This document shows, one piece after another, positions 23,591 through 34,611 of a stretch of DNA of 64,000 nucleotides. Source of the stretch: Stenogyne calaminthoides (taxonomy: Eukaryota > Streptophyta > Magnoliopsida > Lamiales > Lamiaceae); assembly GCA_037126765.1 (NCBI GenBank), contig JBBCBC010000001.1, positions 29,372,804 to 29,436,803 on the forward strand. Reading direction: 5' to 3'. A program made the translations under genes and the position numbers. Under the pieces are notes generated by a model. It ran no database searches. It was given only the letters and a program-made list of their open reading frames with translations, and was not told where the DNA came from. Position 1 is the stretch's first letter, and every line of letters begins with the position of its first letter.

Positions 23591-24258
23591 AAGTAGCTAA
23601 TAGCCCATCTGTCATATGTCATTTTCTTTTTAATAACTCCTTAATTCCAAGGAAATTTTTTTATAATCAATTGAGTTTTTGAGAAAATCTTGTATGCTTT
23701 AGAATAAGTCGACCAGGAATCACCCCAAAGACGATCTGAGCGATAAAGGTCGGGTCAAAAGAGTAGTCGCCAAACATATAAGCCAACCACCTACGACATG
23801 AAGCAACCTCCTAAACTCACATCAACAAGGTCATCCCTCGTATTGGCCACATGCCAAGCCCCGATGACCTTCTTAATGACAGCACCGTAACACGACTAAG
23901 CCAAAGTTTGGATACGCAACATAAGATAAGATGGCTAAAACATAGTTCAAATACATCACACCATAACAAAAGGGTGATCAGAACATAGGCAAGACTTACA
24001 GTCACTGGTGTATGTCCGGGGTCGCACGACCAACAATTCAAAAGCAAAAACGATAGACTCATACGTAGATACACAACAAGGGCAATAAAAATATAAAAGC
24101 TTCGTTCATCAGATAAAGGCCCAAGGGCCGAATACAAAAGAGGACCCCCAGGCCACTTATAAAATCATACCCCGAAGGGCCACACCAACATCGGAAAGAA
24201 AATTCAAAAGAAATGGGTTCGAAGACACCCTGTACAAACTTTAATAGAAGGGGAGGCA
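23591..24258. other. Spacer of element B after integrase
   Basis: No gene is seen. It corresponds to the 3' untranslated side of the antisense gene and to the integrase 3' side on the sense strand. Open frames here have no match in C or H. Confidence 0.4.
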
Positions 24259-25921
24259 CTAAACACCATCCCCAAACCTAACTTCCCCCTCGACCAGGGT
24301 CTGGTCGCCCGTCCGCTCCTCACTCACGATAACCTTCCCACTCGGAGCAACCACCATCGTACCGCTGCCGTCCCCCTCTTCAGGCGCAAGCATAGGCGCC
24401 ACGTCGGTGCTAGTAAGGGCCTGCCCAGAAGAAGCCCCCTGATCGGCGCCATTGCCCGGCCTCCGCAACCTGCTCATCGGGGCCAGGAAAGACGGGTCGA
24501 CACCGAAATTGGCCAAGTTTGCCACAAGCAGCACAACATCGGCCTCAAGCGAGCATTCGGCGACGAAGGCCTTGAAATCCTCCACAAGCACGGAGGCATC
24601 TGTGGAGGGGTCGCGACGAAACATCGCCCGAAGGACATCCGCATAGGCGCTGATGTAAGAGAAGATCCCCAATGAAGCATCATCAGCGGCCAGGAGGGAG
24701 GCCTCCTTGGACATTCGAAACTCGAGATCTTCCACCCGAGCCTCATAGTCGATCGCCAGGGCATGGGACTTCGCCAGTTGCCGGGTGAGCTCATCCACCC
24801 TCCCTTTTTAGGGTCACCGACTCGAGGCCGTGGGAGTCAATCTCGACACAACATTTGGCATTCACATTGGCCACCTGCAAGGCCAACTCGGTTGATCGTT
24901 CCTAAGCAGCTTTCAGATCGGCCTCCATCTAGGCCATGGCCGTGGTCACCTCCTCCTGCTTCTTCTTTTACTCGACAAGGGCCAAGCATGAAGTCTCCAG
25001 ATCCTGGTCGTTCTGCTCCACGACCCGCTCAAGGAAGGTGGCCGCCTTTTGGGAGTAGACCAATGCAGTGTAGAGATTGTTTTCTTTGCTGTTGGAAGGG
25101 GCAGTGAGGTGGTCGTCCAAAGACCAACACCGGGACACGTCCCGAACTGAATGTCACATGTACCAAGGCCAGTCGACTGAGACTCCAACGATGGGGGGCA
25201 TCTTCGATGAAGGTAGTCGGCGACGGGCAGAGGGAAGTTCGCAAACCGAAAAGAGAATGGCCCTACTCAGAAAAGAACATCGAAATAAAAAGAGATAATA
25301 GTAAGACGACTAGAGGAACACTTACGCTCTGGAGCGATAACCTTCCCATCCCACGAAAGTACGATCACCCAAGAACTTGCGACCAGGTGGAGAAGGCATC
25401 ATAGTCGGCGGGGGGCGAGTTGCAAGAACCGACTCCCGAGGGGGAGCGCTCCCCCTTCCCCAATAGCAGCATGAGGAGAGTGATCACCCTGCCGGGAACG
25501 TTTTCGAGTAGAGGAATCATTCGAGCGTGCCGTGCGAGCACCCCCTCGGCCCTCTTGGGCCTTCTTCTTATCCTTAGACCGATCCGTCCGAGAGGACCCC
25601 CCCGGTCTCCACCACACCGCCCCCACGGGCCAAAGATGCAGGCCGCGCCGTTGACCCTATACGAGAGAAGTTAAGGGCAGGATTCCGGTGGAAAGACATC
25701 TGCTCAGGGGTAAGAGCAATCGCTTGAACGGGAATATGGGGAGCTACATGAGAGTAACCCTCAATAAGAACAAACATTAAATATCAATAAAAAACAAGTT
25801 TAAAGAAGGAAGAAAACTCACAAAGACGACCAGTCTCGCGGGGGTAAGTTTGCAAACCCCCCCACAGTCTCTCGGAAGGGGAGTTGAAGAACTCAATACG
25901 GCGAAGATCCCAAGAATACTA
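24259..25921 (-). pseudogene. Antisense gene of element B, exons 2-4 (3' portion)
   Basis: Last exon 24259-24798 (open, 179 codons): coiled-coil-like start, FVAECS helix, then an NFGVDPSFLAP segment matching the end of the C protein. A further piece is at 24946-25244. A canonical donor AGAGC|GTAAG lies at 25325 and an upstream exon runs 25742-25326. The intron 25821-25744 has donor TTT|GTGAG and acceptor CATGTAG; joining its exons keeps the frame, and the donor sits at the same codon and phase as in C. Upstream, the exon is cut at 25921 by insertion C and continues at 36729. The frame has further small breaks. Confidence 0.65.
25744..25821 (-). other. Predicted intron of the B antisense gene
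   Basis: A 78-nt intron with GTGAGT donor, T-rich body and CATGTAG acceptor. The last codon before the donor follows a YPR motif as in C (TYPRHL), and phase is 1 in both. Joined exons stay open into the HIPVQAIALTPEQM piece. Confidence 0.6.
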
Positions 25922-26578
25922 TGTTGTAGCATGAATAATCCCGACCTCCCACCTGGTCATGAAGGATGACCAGTAGTCTCATAAGATCTGCTTGTAGCGA
26001 ATTCTATGAGAGGACCACAGGGACCAACCCGACTAACTCGGGTAAGGCCCAACACTCAAGTCATGGAAGTCGGCAACTCGGAAGTCGGCAACACAGGAAG
26101 TCGCAAAATGACTTACATTTTGCATCCTCAAGTCGAACGACCTACATCAGCCCTAATCGACATAAACAAGGCGTCAAGGATGACACGGCAAGATGCCACA
26201 AAATCCGCCTCAAGTCCGCCTCCATGATTGCAGCCAGATAAAGATGCAGACGACTTCTAACCTGTCAGAGGGGAATTAGCGATTTCCGTAATTGTAGCCT
26301 TTTCACAAGCATTTTCCTTGTGTAAATTCCCACCCAAGAGGTGAGAATGGTAGTATAAATAGGCCTTCACGGCCACATTTGTAAGGGAGATCGTCTTATT
26401 TTTCTAGGCAAATATATTATACACAAATACCTGGCTTGGATGCCCCCGGACGTAGTCTGATTCAAAGGACGAACCGGGTCACCAATTGCTCTTTTTTTCC
26501 CTATCGCTTTGATTGTCTTTTGCTCATACGCATCTCAAATTCATTGTTAAGCTGGGCAAATTATAGCCAGTTAAAACA
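25922..26578 (+). repeat. 5' LTR of element C
   Basis: Starts TGTTGTAGCATG and ends AGTTAAAACA, followed by ATTGGCGTCGTCTGTGG. It matches 36072-36728 end to end. It is a different LTR family from those of A and H apart from short motifs such as CCTGGCTTGG and GACGTAGTCTGATT. Confidence 0.9.
26354..26360 (+). promoter_or_regulatory. TATA box of the C 5' LTR
   Basis: TATAAAT in the context GGTAGTATAAATAGGCC, with an identical copy at 36504-36510 in the 3' LTR. It is the probable sense promoter. Confidence 0.65.
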
Positions 26579-26579
26579 A

Positions 26580-26597
26580 TTGGCGTCGTCTGTGGAA
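26580..26597 (+). promoter_or_regulatory. Probable primer-binding site of C
   Basis: TTGGCGTCGTCTGTGG follows the LTR end. H has TTGGCGCCATCTATGG at the same place and A has TTGGCGGAACTAC. TGGCGCC is a usual start of Tat primer sites, but beyond the first seven or eight bases I cannot match a specific tRNA. Confidence 0.5.
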
Positions 26598-26662
26598 AAC
26601 ATTTCTTGAAGAATTCTATATATTCTTAAGGAGACTTCACGTTCCAAAACTCGATCGAACGA

Positions 26663-28418
26663 ATGGCAAACAACCAGGGAAAAGCTATCACTGGAAATGA
26701 GACTGACGTGCGCGATGGCGCCGAAGCTTCACTAAGGTCTTAGCCCATCCACCTGGTGGCCCCGGCTGGTTCCCCCGACTGGTGGAATCTTGTCCAAACG
26801 CCAGAGGACGCCAAGACCGTGATGGTTGTTCTCAATAAGAAGTGTCTCAATTTCGGCGCTGAGGAGGAACAACCCCCAGCCAAGAAGATAACCCACGACG
26901 CCGGAACCTCCAAGGGCAAGCGCATAGAGACATAGAAAGGGTTATCCACATGCCAACTAGCGTATCACGTGGCCAGACACACCATCGTCCGAAACCACCG
27001 GGCTCTGGACAGACCAGCGGGTTCGAATAGTGTATTCACCCACCTCGAAAGCCAGGCGGCACGGAAGGCCCTCATGAGGGGCAAGGACGAAGCCCACTCC
27101 CAACCACGCCATGATGAGCAGGTGGAACGGGATCTTTCCATGGCCCTAGACATGCACCACGGAAGGTCGCCGAGAAATTTGGCATTTCATCATGGTCACG
27201 GGCAAGGGGCCAGTAACCCGTGCGATGCTCAGGTCGCGGCGTTGGCGAGGACCGTCCAACAACTGTTGAAAAAGGTGGGGAAATAGGATGGGTCATCTGG
27301 ATATAATAACGACCTCGTTATTCCAGATTCGCCATTGGGGACTATGATCACTCTGGCACCTACCCAGAGAAAGATCAGCATAGCAACTCTAGATTGCTAT
27401 AATGGGAGTACGGACCCCAAAATCCATGTGGCGAAATACAATGCCTACATGGCCTCAATGGGGGCGTTGGACGTGACGATGTGTAGGCTATTCTCCCTGA
27501 CACTGGGTGACCAGGCCCACATGTGGTACACTTCGCTACCCCCTCTTTCCATAGAAACGTTCGAGCAGTTGGCACGACTATTCTTAAGCCACTACACAGT
27601 AATGACACCTCTGCCTGCGACAAGGCAGCGGCTCATGAACACACGTCAGGGTGAAACTGAGTCGGATCGATCCTATTTTGAAAGGATCTATAGGCTCATT
27701 ATTGAGGGGGACCCCATTGGGGACGAAGTTAAGCTGTTGGGAGCAGTATCCGGCCTCAGGAAAGGTACCAAATTATGGCGGCGCATGACTGCCGACTATC
27801 CAACCAGCTATGCCGACTTCCGAGGAGGAGGGCTAGCAACCTCATCCATACCATGGAACTGTTAGAATCATGGCTCTCAGAGACAAAGGAAGTTGCAGAG
27901 CCAAAGAAGGTTTCCAAGAAAACCGGCGATCATTACAAGGCACCCGGCATTTCAAATCTTTTGAAGAGTCTATTCCGGTGAAGCTGATGGAGGCTCTAGG
28001 CATAATGCCTGGTAATTTCTATACCCAAATCCAGGGACGAGACATGCTACTTGCACCTCGCCCCATCAAAGATAAAAGCCACCAAAACCCGAATAAGTTT
28101 TGCCACTATCATGCCCAGAAGGGACATTACACCAGCGAGTGTAGGGACCTCTTGAAGCAACTATGGAAGCTTTATGAGGATGGCCGTCTGGATGAGTTTG
28201 TCAAGAATCCTCCGAAGGACGACCAAGGTGGGCGAGGTCGACAGCAGGGTCATCCGACCAGACAAGGTGAACAGGCACAAGGGGAGCCCGTTCATGGGGC
28301 TACGCAAGGCGAGCTGCCTGTACCGCCCATACTAGAGGGTGCGGGAGGACGCATCATTCATGCCATCTCGCCACTTGCCACGATAGGAGGCCTTTCTCCA
28401 GCCTCCTCATCAAAATGA
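26663..28418 (+). pseudogene. gag: gag of element C
   Basis: Start ATG at 26663 (MANNQGK), supported by the H start at the matching site. One frame runs to 27865 but has three TAG stops, at codons 27, 91 and 208 (26741, 26933, 27284). The capsid part contains DPKIHVAKYNAYMASMG and the FSLTLGDQAHMWYTSLPP segment typical of this lineage. At least one frameshift occurs near 27830-27870, after which the nucleocapsid part is open to 28418. The knuckle C-x2-H-x4-H-x4-C is intact at 28101-28142. Structural protein of the retroelement particle; not translatable as one chain. Confidence 0.8.
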
Positions 28419-28499
28419 CACCTGAAGGCGGAGGTCAGGGCAATGGAGAATGCCCAGAAAATGGTTCTGCCAATCCTATCTATGATCGAAGAAACCATC

Positions 28500-29764
28500 A
28501 AAAATAGAATTCGGGGAGATAGACAAAGCCGGAATCGTGTACCCGAACATCGACCCACTGGTCATTAAGGTTAACATCATGGGGATGACTGTGTGCCCAA
28601 TACTGGTCGATGGGGGGGGCTTTTTGTAACATCTTGTTCAAGAAGACCCTAGACCAACTCAGGGATTACGAAGCATACATCACCCCCTGCGACCATACGG
28701 TGAAGGGTTTCGGGAACGCAATGGTTAAACCTCTGGACATGATCCGCCTGTCTGTGGAGCTCGTGTCAACCCTGGACGAGAAGGTTAGGAACACTAGGCT
28801 CCTAGATTTCCTTGTAATCGACCTCCCGGGAACCTATAACGGTTTCTTTGGGAGGCCGTTTGAGCATGAATTTGAGGCTGCGTCCTCCACATATTATTTA
28901 TGTGTAAAATTTATCACCAAGGGTGGGTTGATTGGCACCGTTAAAGGTGACCAAGTGGTTGCAAGAGAATGTTTGATTTATTCTTCATCTCATTTCAATT
29001 CGGTGCACATACCTTGTCGTCATATAATGACGCTGGATCACAAAATACATGAAAGCAAGTTAGACACTGAAAAAAGAAACAAGAAGAGGAAGCATGACGA
29101 GCTTGATCCAAGGATAGGTCCGGAACCCAAAGATTTCATACTCGAGGCCGAGATTGATGACCTATGATATGATGGGCCCAGGGCTGTCCCCGGAGAAGAT
29201 CTCGAGAGGGTCAAAGTAGATCCGGCCCAGTCGGACCTAGAGGTCATCATAGGATCCAAAATTTCCGATTACCTGAAAGACGAAGTCGTCGAATTCCTCA
29301 AGAAAAACTTGGATGTTTTTGCTTGGTTGCACAAAGATATGATCAGAATCGATCCTGAGATCGCGTGTCACCGGTTACACATTGACCCGGTGCGAAAACC
29401 AATAGCTCGGAAGAGAAGGAAATTTGGCCCAAAAAAATACACGGCCCTTGCTGAGGAAGTAAAAAAGTTGCTTGATAACGACTTGATCATGCAGGCCTAC
29501 CAGCTACAGTGGGTCGCGAACGCGGTCCTCGTAAAGAAGTCAAACGGAACTTGGCGACTTTGCATTGATTTCACAGATCTCAATGAAGCATGCCCCAAGG
29601 ACTTCTTCCCCATGCTGCATATCGACCACCTGATAGACAACACGGTGGGCCACGAGATGATGTCTTTCATGGATGCATTTGTTGGCTATCATCAGATAGC
29701 AATGCACGAGCCCGACAGACAACACACTTCGTTCTTAATAGAAAAGAACATGTGTTGTTGGAAG
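28500..29764 (+). pseudogene. pol: Protease and RT N-terminal part of element C
   Basis: The aspartic protease has LVDGGGF around 28603-28623 (Asp codon 28609-28611), next to a run of eight G that shifts the frame. The body of the domain follows, with a conserved FGRPFEHEFEA segment. A TGA stop is at 29165. RT fingers and palm follow at 29309-29764, with RRKFGPKKYTALAEEVKKL, NGTWRLCIDFTDLNEACPKD and SFMDAFVGYHQIAM. A TGA at 29765 replaces the Arg before MPFGLKNAG. The remaining RT is in the next feature. Confidence 0.8.
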
Positions 29765-30620
29765 TGAATGCCTTTTGGTTTGAAGAACGCTGGAGTGACA
29801 TATCAAAGGCTGGTCAACCATATGTTTGTCGAGCATATAGACAAGTCGGTCTGAAAAAGGAAGATCACCTGGCCCATTTGGCATAAGCTTTCAAGATACT
29901 CAGGAAGTTCAATATGAAACTCAACCCAAAAAAGTGTAATTTCGGAGTGGAGTCCGGGATATTCCTGGGGCATCTAGTCAGCAAGCGGGGGATTGAAGAA
30001 AACCCAGCCAAAGTCCAAGCTATCTTGGATATGGGAGCCCCCAAAACCACGAAGGAGGTTCAAAAGCTGACAGGGTGCTTAGCCGCTCTGAACAGGTTTA
30101 TCTCCCGAATGGGGGATAAGTGTAAGCCCATGTTCGACACCATTAGAAAAAAGGCGAGGTTCGAGTGGACAACTGAGAGTCAGGATGCCTTTGACAAAAT
30201 CAAAGCATATTTGGCCAACGTCAGTATTTTAGCCAAGCCGGTCCCCGGCGAGAAGCTATTTTTATACTTGGCGGCCTCGGAGACCGCTTTAAGCGCAGTG
30301 CTTGTGCGAGAGGAAGGTCAGACTCATCTGCCCATATACTTTGTCGGGCCGGGCACTAAATGAAACCGAAAGCGTAGATACCCTCTTCTAGAAAGGTTAG
30401 CTTATGCTCTAGCCATGAGCGTGAGAAAGCTAAGGCCTTACTTCTTTGATCACCAAGTGGAGGTCCTCACTTCCTTGCCCTTACGCAACATACTCCATCA
30501 ACCTGATACATCAGGATGATGCCTTAAATGGGCAATCAAGTTTGGGCAATATGGGGTAACGTATGCGCCGCGGTCTGCAATAAAAGCTCAGGCACTGGCC
30601 GACTTCATCATCGAATTGAC
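29765..30620 (+). pseudogene. pol: RT C-terminal part and first RNase H of element C; YVDD motif deleted
   Basis: MPFGLKNAGVTYQRLVNHMF is followed by DKSV, and then the text jumps straight to the LKKEDHL segment. In H, 34 bases between those points encode EVYVDDIAVKS; in C they are absent at 29850/29851. The loss removes the catalytic YVDD and shifts the frame. Thumb and connection read on at 29914-30363 (LNPKKCNFGVESG, LTGCLAALNRFIS). The gypsy RNase H has LYLAASETALSAVLVREEG, without the usual TDAS, and continues to about 30620 after a stop near 30361. Confidence 0.85.
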
Positions 30621-30649
30621 CCCTCCGGGGGGGCCGGGTTTGATCGCCC

Positions 30650-31128
30650 ACCATGGAATCATATGTAGACGAGATAAGAACCGCTAACAAGTCGAGAAGT
30701 GTGGTATCGACGATCCGGATGGCATTTCTTTCCAGAACGCCATCATTTTCAACTTCCCTGCCACCAACAATGAAGCTGAGTATGAAGCACTCATCAGCAG
30801 CCTAGAAATGTCCACATCGATGGGCATCAAACGACTTCAAGTCCATACAGACTCCCAACTCGTAGCACGCCAAATAGCGGGGGAGTATGAGGCCCGAGAC
30901 GAAAGAATGGCGGCCTATCAAGAGGTCGTCAAAGCACTTTGCCTGAAATTTGAACAAATTCACATCAAGCAAATACCAAGGGATGCGAACTCCCAAGATG
31001 ATACATTGGCACCACTGGCGACTTCGGAGGGGCCAGCAGAGATGAGGGATGTCACCATCACAAAGCTCTCCCACCCCTCCACTACTAACACAGTGGTCGC
31101 TACCCTGAACACCCCGAGCATCAACTAG
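30650..31128 (+). pseudogene. pol: Second RNase H (archaeal-type) of element C
   Basis: Extra RNase H domain typical of Tat/Ogre elements, inserted between the degenerate RNase H and integrase. Visible catalytic context: YVDE-like start near 30661, NNEAEYEAL near 30766-30790, HTDSQLVARQ in 30808-31128, and ANSQDDTL at about 30985 where relatives read ANSRADALA. All four acidic positions can still be found, but the first part is in another frame from the second. Confidence 0.7.
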
Positions 31129-32340
31129 ATGACACCCATCATCGACTACTTGATGACCGGGGCATTACCAACAGACAGAATTCAGGCAAAACAATTTCAA
31201 CTAAGGGCAGCAAGGTACTCGTTGATTGACAATGAGTTATATAAGCGAGGTTTTAGCATACCACTGCTCCGATGTGTTACCCAAGAACAGGGGCAAATTA
31301 TCCTACGTGATATTCACTAAGGGGTATGCGAAAACCACACTGGGGGCTGTCTCTCGCTCATAAGACTACAAGACAGGGGTATTTTTGGCTGACTTTAAGA
31401 GCCGATGCCATGGTTTTCGCATGGAAATGCCATAAATGTCAAGTTCACGCACCATCAATCAAGTTCGCACCAGAAGAACTCACCAGCATCCTCAGCCCTT
31501 GCCCCTTTGCAAAGTGGGGGATAGATATCATCGGGCCACTACCAATGGCCCCGGGTTCAGTCAAATATGCCCTAGTCGTGGTGGATTACTTCAAAAAATG
31601 GGCCGAGGCTGAGGCTTTGGCAACCATAGATCAAGATCACGTCATCAGGTTCATATGGCGAAACATCATCTGCAGATTTGGCCTACCGCAAGCGATTATA
31701 TCCGATAATGGGAAGCAGTTCGATGGCCACAAGGTCGATAATTTCTTTAGGAAATGGAAAATCACCAAGCTTTTCTCTACCCCTTATCACCCTCAATTGA
31801 ATGGTCAGGTCGAAGTTGTGAACAAAATCATCAAGCACACTCTGAAAACCAAGATTGAGGGAGGAAAGGGAAAGTGGGCTAGCGAACTGCCAGATGTGTT
31901 GTGGTCGTACAGAATGACCTGCCTAAAATTTGACCGGAGAGACCCCTTACTCAATGACATTTGGCTCGGAAGCAGTCATACCTTCAGAGGTCGAATTCCA
32001 GACTCTCCAAACTTCGCAGGTCGCGACTGATCGCAACAATGAGGCCTTGGCCAGAAATCTAGACTTGCTAGAAGAGAAACAACTAGAGGCAAGTATCCGA
32101 AATGCAAGATACAAACAACAATCTGAAAGGTACTACAACTCTAAAGTACGAATTCGACAATTCAAAGAAGGCGACCTGGTCCTAAAGAAAACACTTGGAG
32201 TAACCAAGGGAACTTTCTGACCAAATTGGGAAGGACCATACAAAGTCGCTCGGGTATTACCCAATGGGGCATACGAGCTCGAGAACCCAGATGGTATTTT
32301 CAACAAGAAAAGACCCATGGAATGCATCCCATCCCAAGAA
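31129..32340 (+). pseudogene. pol: Integrase of element C
   Basis: The N-terminal zinc-binding part (YKRGFSIPLLRC, a His pair around 31314-31337, CHKCQ at about 31429-31443) has a TAA at 31318 where relatives have Glu. The core is open at 31326-32030 with WGIDIIGPLP (first Asp), IISDNGKQFDG (second Asp) and GQVEVVNK (Glu), so the D,D-35-E set is complete. A frameshift before 31930 moves the reading to 31930-32220, and the C-terminal domain ends after NGAYELENPDG near 32340. It is the most complete integrase core of the gypsy copies in this window. Confidence 0.85.
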
Positions 32341-33180
32341 ATACTATCAAGAGGATCGAGACCAAAGGTACTTGTAAACTTTCAAAGCGAGTCAATAATA
32401 ATGATTTAAATTCTTTTCATAATTCTCGTGTTTAAACCTGTGGAGGTCGTGATATGTAAAACATCGAACTCCCTCGGGAATGACTTTCGACATATTTGCG
32501 GCGACATCGCCACCCCAAGCAGTGCGATACTCCCCTAACTTTATAAGACGACTATGCAAAGTTCAATCTAAAATCACAATACCAATAAGACGAATGAACA
32601 CATGTAAGAATTGAAGTCGCATAAGGAAATCAAGTAGGCACAATAAAGGAAAAGAAAAGGCAAAATTCATTAATGACAACAAACCCGAAGGTCGGTACAT
32701 TATATGGGCCCGAAGGCCAATTACATCGAGCAGAAAACAAAGATACACTGTGATAATTGACGACAGATGATTTACCAAATACCCAACTTCCACAACTAGC
32801 AGACGACTTCCGACTTTGAGGAACGCTGATCAAAAGTGTTGTTGGAGATGGGGTTCAACAACTTCTCAATCTCCTTTTTCTTATCAGGATTCTTGAAGTT
32901 ATCACCCCATCAGCAGCACCACTGACTATGTTCAAAGGCTGCCCACCTAATTGTTGCGGAATAACACTGGTGGATGTGTGGGCAGCCCGTCCCCTGGATC
33001 TTGGGCTGGTAAACACCTCCCCTAGAGGCCGGCTGTGGCCTGCATATCGGGAGGAACTGCACCCGATGACCCGATGACCTCCTTCCGGGCCCCAGCCTCG
33101 TCCGTCGGAGTCTCGAGGATCACCTCAGAGTCTCCCGGCTACGTCTCATCAGAATTAGGAGTGGGATACACGATCCGACT
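32341..33180. other. Spacer of element C between integrase and the antisense gene
   Basis: No gene is seen. The block from about 32535 (ATAAGACGACTATGCAAA) onward recurs in A at about 14752 and in H at about 57225, and likely holds the 3' end of the antisense transcript. The 35-bp minisatellite and the short antisense unit of A and H are missing here. Confidence 0.5.
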
Positions 33181-33892
33181 CTAATTGGGGAAGAAGGACA
33201 TGTCGATGCCCAGTTCTTCCAGATCTTTAATCTCCAGCACAACGTTAGAGGCGGGAGGGAAGTCGCGAACATAAGCAGTCAGCTCGGCCACAACGTCAGT
33301 GAAGTCAGCATCAAGATTCTTTCGAGGAATGGCTCGAATAGCACCTGTGACTGCCACGACATAGGCAAAGTTGGCATTCTGCTCTTCGACCTGCTTAAAA
33401 TGTTCGTCTTTGGCGGCCAGCCTCTCCCCGACCTCAACATCCTTGCGAGTCAGCTCCTCCTTCATCCGGGCCACGAGCAGACTCTCAGCCTCCTTCAGCT
33501 GACCCTCAAGCTCTGAAACCCTTTTGGCCAAGTCAGCCTTGGCGACCTCCAGTTTCTTCTGCACCTTATGGGTGGCTATCAGCGATTTTGCCTGCTCAGA
33601 GGTTGTTGCCTGGGCTTTCTCTAGTTTGGAGAGCTCGATCTTGGATTGGGCATAGGCCTTCTCCATATAGAGGGTAGCCTTCAAGGAATGAATAACAGTC
33701 GAGTACATATTACCCGTGACTTTTTAGCGGCGGGCAGAGGAATGATCATCTTTCGTCCATGCACGCGGCATGTTCCTCATCGTCCACGCCAGGTAGCAGG
33801 GCCAATCTCTGGGTGTGCCCTCCAGTGTGGGAAGCTGGGACCTCAGAAAGCTCAACACCTCCGGTGAGAACTTACTGGCCGTCAGTTCGTGA
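33181..33892 (-). pseudogene. Antisense gene of element C, exon 4 (coiled coil)
   Basis: Minus-strand exon from 33892 to the TAG stop ending at 33181. It starts HELTASKFSPEVLSFLRS, has one TAA near 33722, then a 175-codon open stretch dominated by heptad-like charged and leucine residues (KIELSKLEKAQ, KRVSELEGQLKEAE), and ends LEELGIDMSFFPN. This fits a coiled-coil protein of unknown role. The acceptor TTTGTTGCAG ends at 33893. Joining to exon 3 keeps the frame. The endings in A (LEDMGIDLSFFPDP) and B (NFGVDPSFLAP) match, so the stop position is conserved. Confidence 0.7.
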
Positions 33893-33970
33893 CTGCAACA
33901 AAGAAAAATAAATACATTAAGTTCAATCCCATTTTTTGAAGTGAACTTATTGAGAGTTGTAACGGCCTAC
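33893..33970 (-). other. Predicted intron 3 of the C antisense gene
   Basis: 78 nt, from GTAGGCC at 33970 to TTGTTGCAG at 33893 on the minus strand, T-rich before the acceptor. Exon 3 ends in phase 2 and exon 4 picks up in the frame that stays open. Without splicing, a TAG occurs at once at the junction. Confidence 0.65.
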
Positions 33971-34331
33971 CTCTGCATCCTCTCCTCATCCCAACCAATC
34001 CAGGAGTCATTGTCTGGGTGGCGACCTCCCTCCCGGGTAGACGTCGGCAGATGGGTTGGGCTGGGAGCCACCCTCCCAGCATCCCGACCTGTTAAGGATC
34101 GGCGTGTGCCAGTTTCTGCTCTCGCCCTCTTATGAGGACGCTCACCTGCCACGGGGGCAGACTCGACGACTTTCTTCTTGCCTTTATCGGCAGCAGGGGG
34201 CGGGGTCTGGACTGGGGTATCCGCAGGGGCAACTGGGCCAGGCACATGCCTCATGGAGCCAAGCACTGCTCGAGGTCGGGAGGCCATCTCAGAGAATGTA
34301 GGCTGACGGCGATAGGTCAGATTCTCCGGAT
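33971..34331 (-). pseudogene. Antisense gene of element C, exon 3
   Basis: An open minus-strand stretch of 361 nt in one frame throughout. The middle is low-complexity and basic (KGKKKVV, RPHKRARAE), which looks like a nuclear-targeting type segment, and the end is DNDSWIGWDEERMQ. B has DRTFVGWEGYRSR at the same place, ending in the same phase at a GTAAG donor. No recognised domain. Confidence 0.65.
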
Positions 34332-34401
34332 CTTAAATGAAGCAGATAATCTTTAGTACAAAATTGCAAAATGCAGTTGAAGAGGAATAACAAAGACTTA
34401 C
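34332..34401 (-). other. Predicted intron 2 of the C antisense gene
   Basis: 70 nt on the minus strand: perfect GTAAGT donor at 34401, a TACTAA branch consensus about 20 nt before the acceptor, and an AG after TTCATTTA. The exon 2-3 join is phase 1 and continues the exon 3 frame. B has a GTGAGT donor at the same codon. Confidence 0.75.
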
Positions 34402-34561
34402 AGGGTATTTTGAGATGACGGGGGTAGGTATACAACCCGGCTTGCAAACGGTTGAGCTCGGAGTTTAACTAGTTAACGTCTCACCAGCTCGGGGGCATGT
34501 CTCGAACCTCCTTGAACGCCTCAATAAAGTCCCAGTACAGCTCGGGAGGTCAGGGCGCAAA
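34402..34561 (-). pseudogene. Antisense gene of element C, exon 2
   Basis: 160 nt between two predicted introns. It reads LYWDFIEAFKEVRDMPPSW and then, after stops, LNRLQAGLYTYPRHLKIP. Three in-frame stops show decay. B reads LNWDFKVANQVAFDY and TYPRETGRL at matching places; A reads a WDFKEAFD-like piece. Confidence 0.55.
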
Positions 34562-34611
34562 CTTTGCAAAGCAGGAAAAGAATTAGATCAGTACATTTGA
34601 GCACAAAAATA

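Larger units (their letters stand above)
21455..25921 (+). mobile_element. Element B: truncated Tat-type gypsy, part left of insertion C
   Basis: B starts inside the RT/RNase H connection and lacks its LTR, gag, protease and most of RT. It holds RNase H, second RNase H, integrase and then the antisense gene, which is cut at 25921 by C and continues at 36729-37400. Sequence identity to the C coding region is clear but lower than between H and A. No B LTR is present in the window. Confidence 0.8.

Noticed and set aside
33871..33880. Extra GTAAGTTCTC donor in C antisense exon 4
   Set aside because: The reading ASKFSPEV continues through it and matches A coding text; using it would leave a 17-nt exon. 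The similar string in A is a better donor because an acceptor follows.
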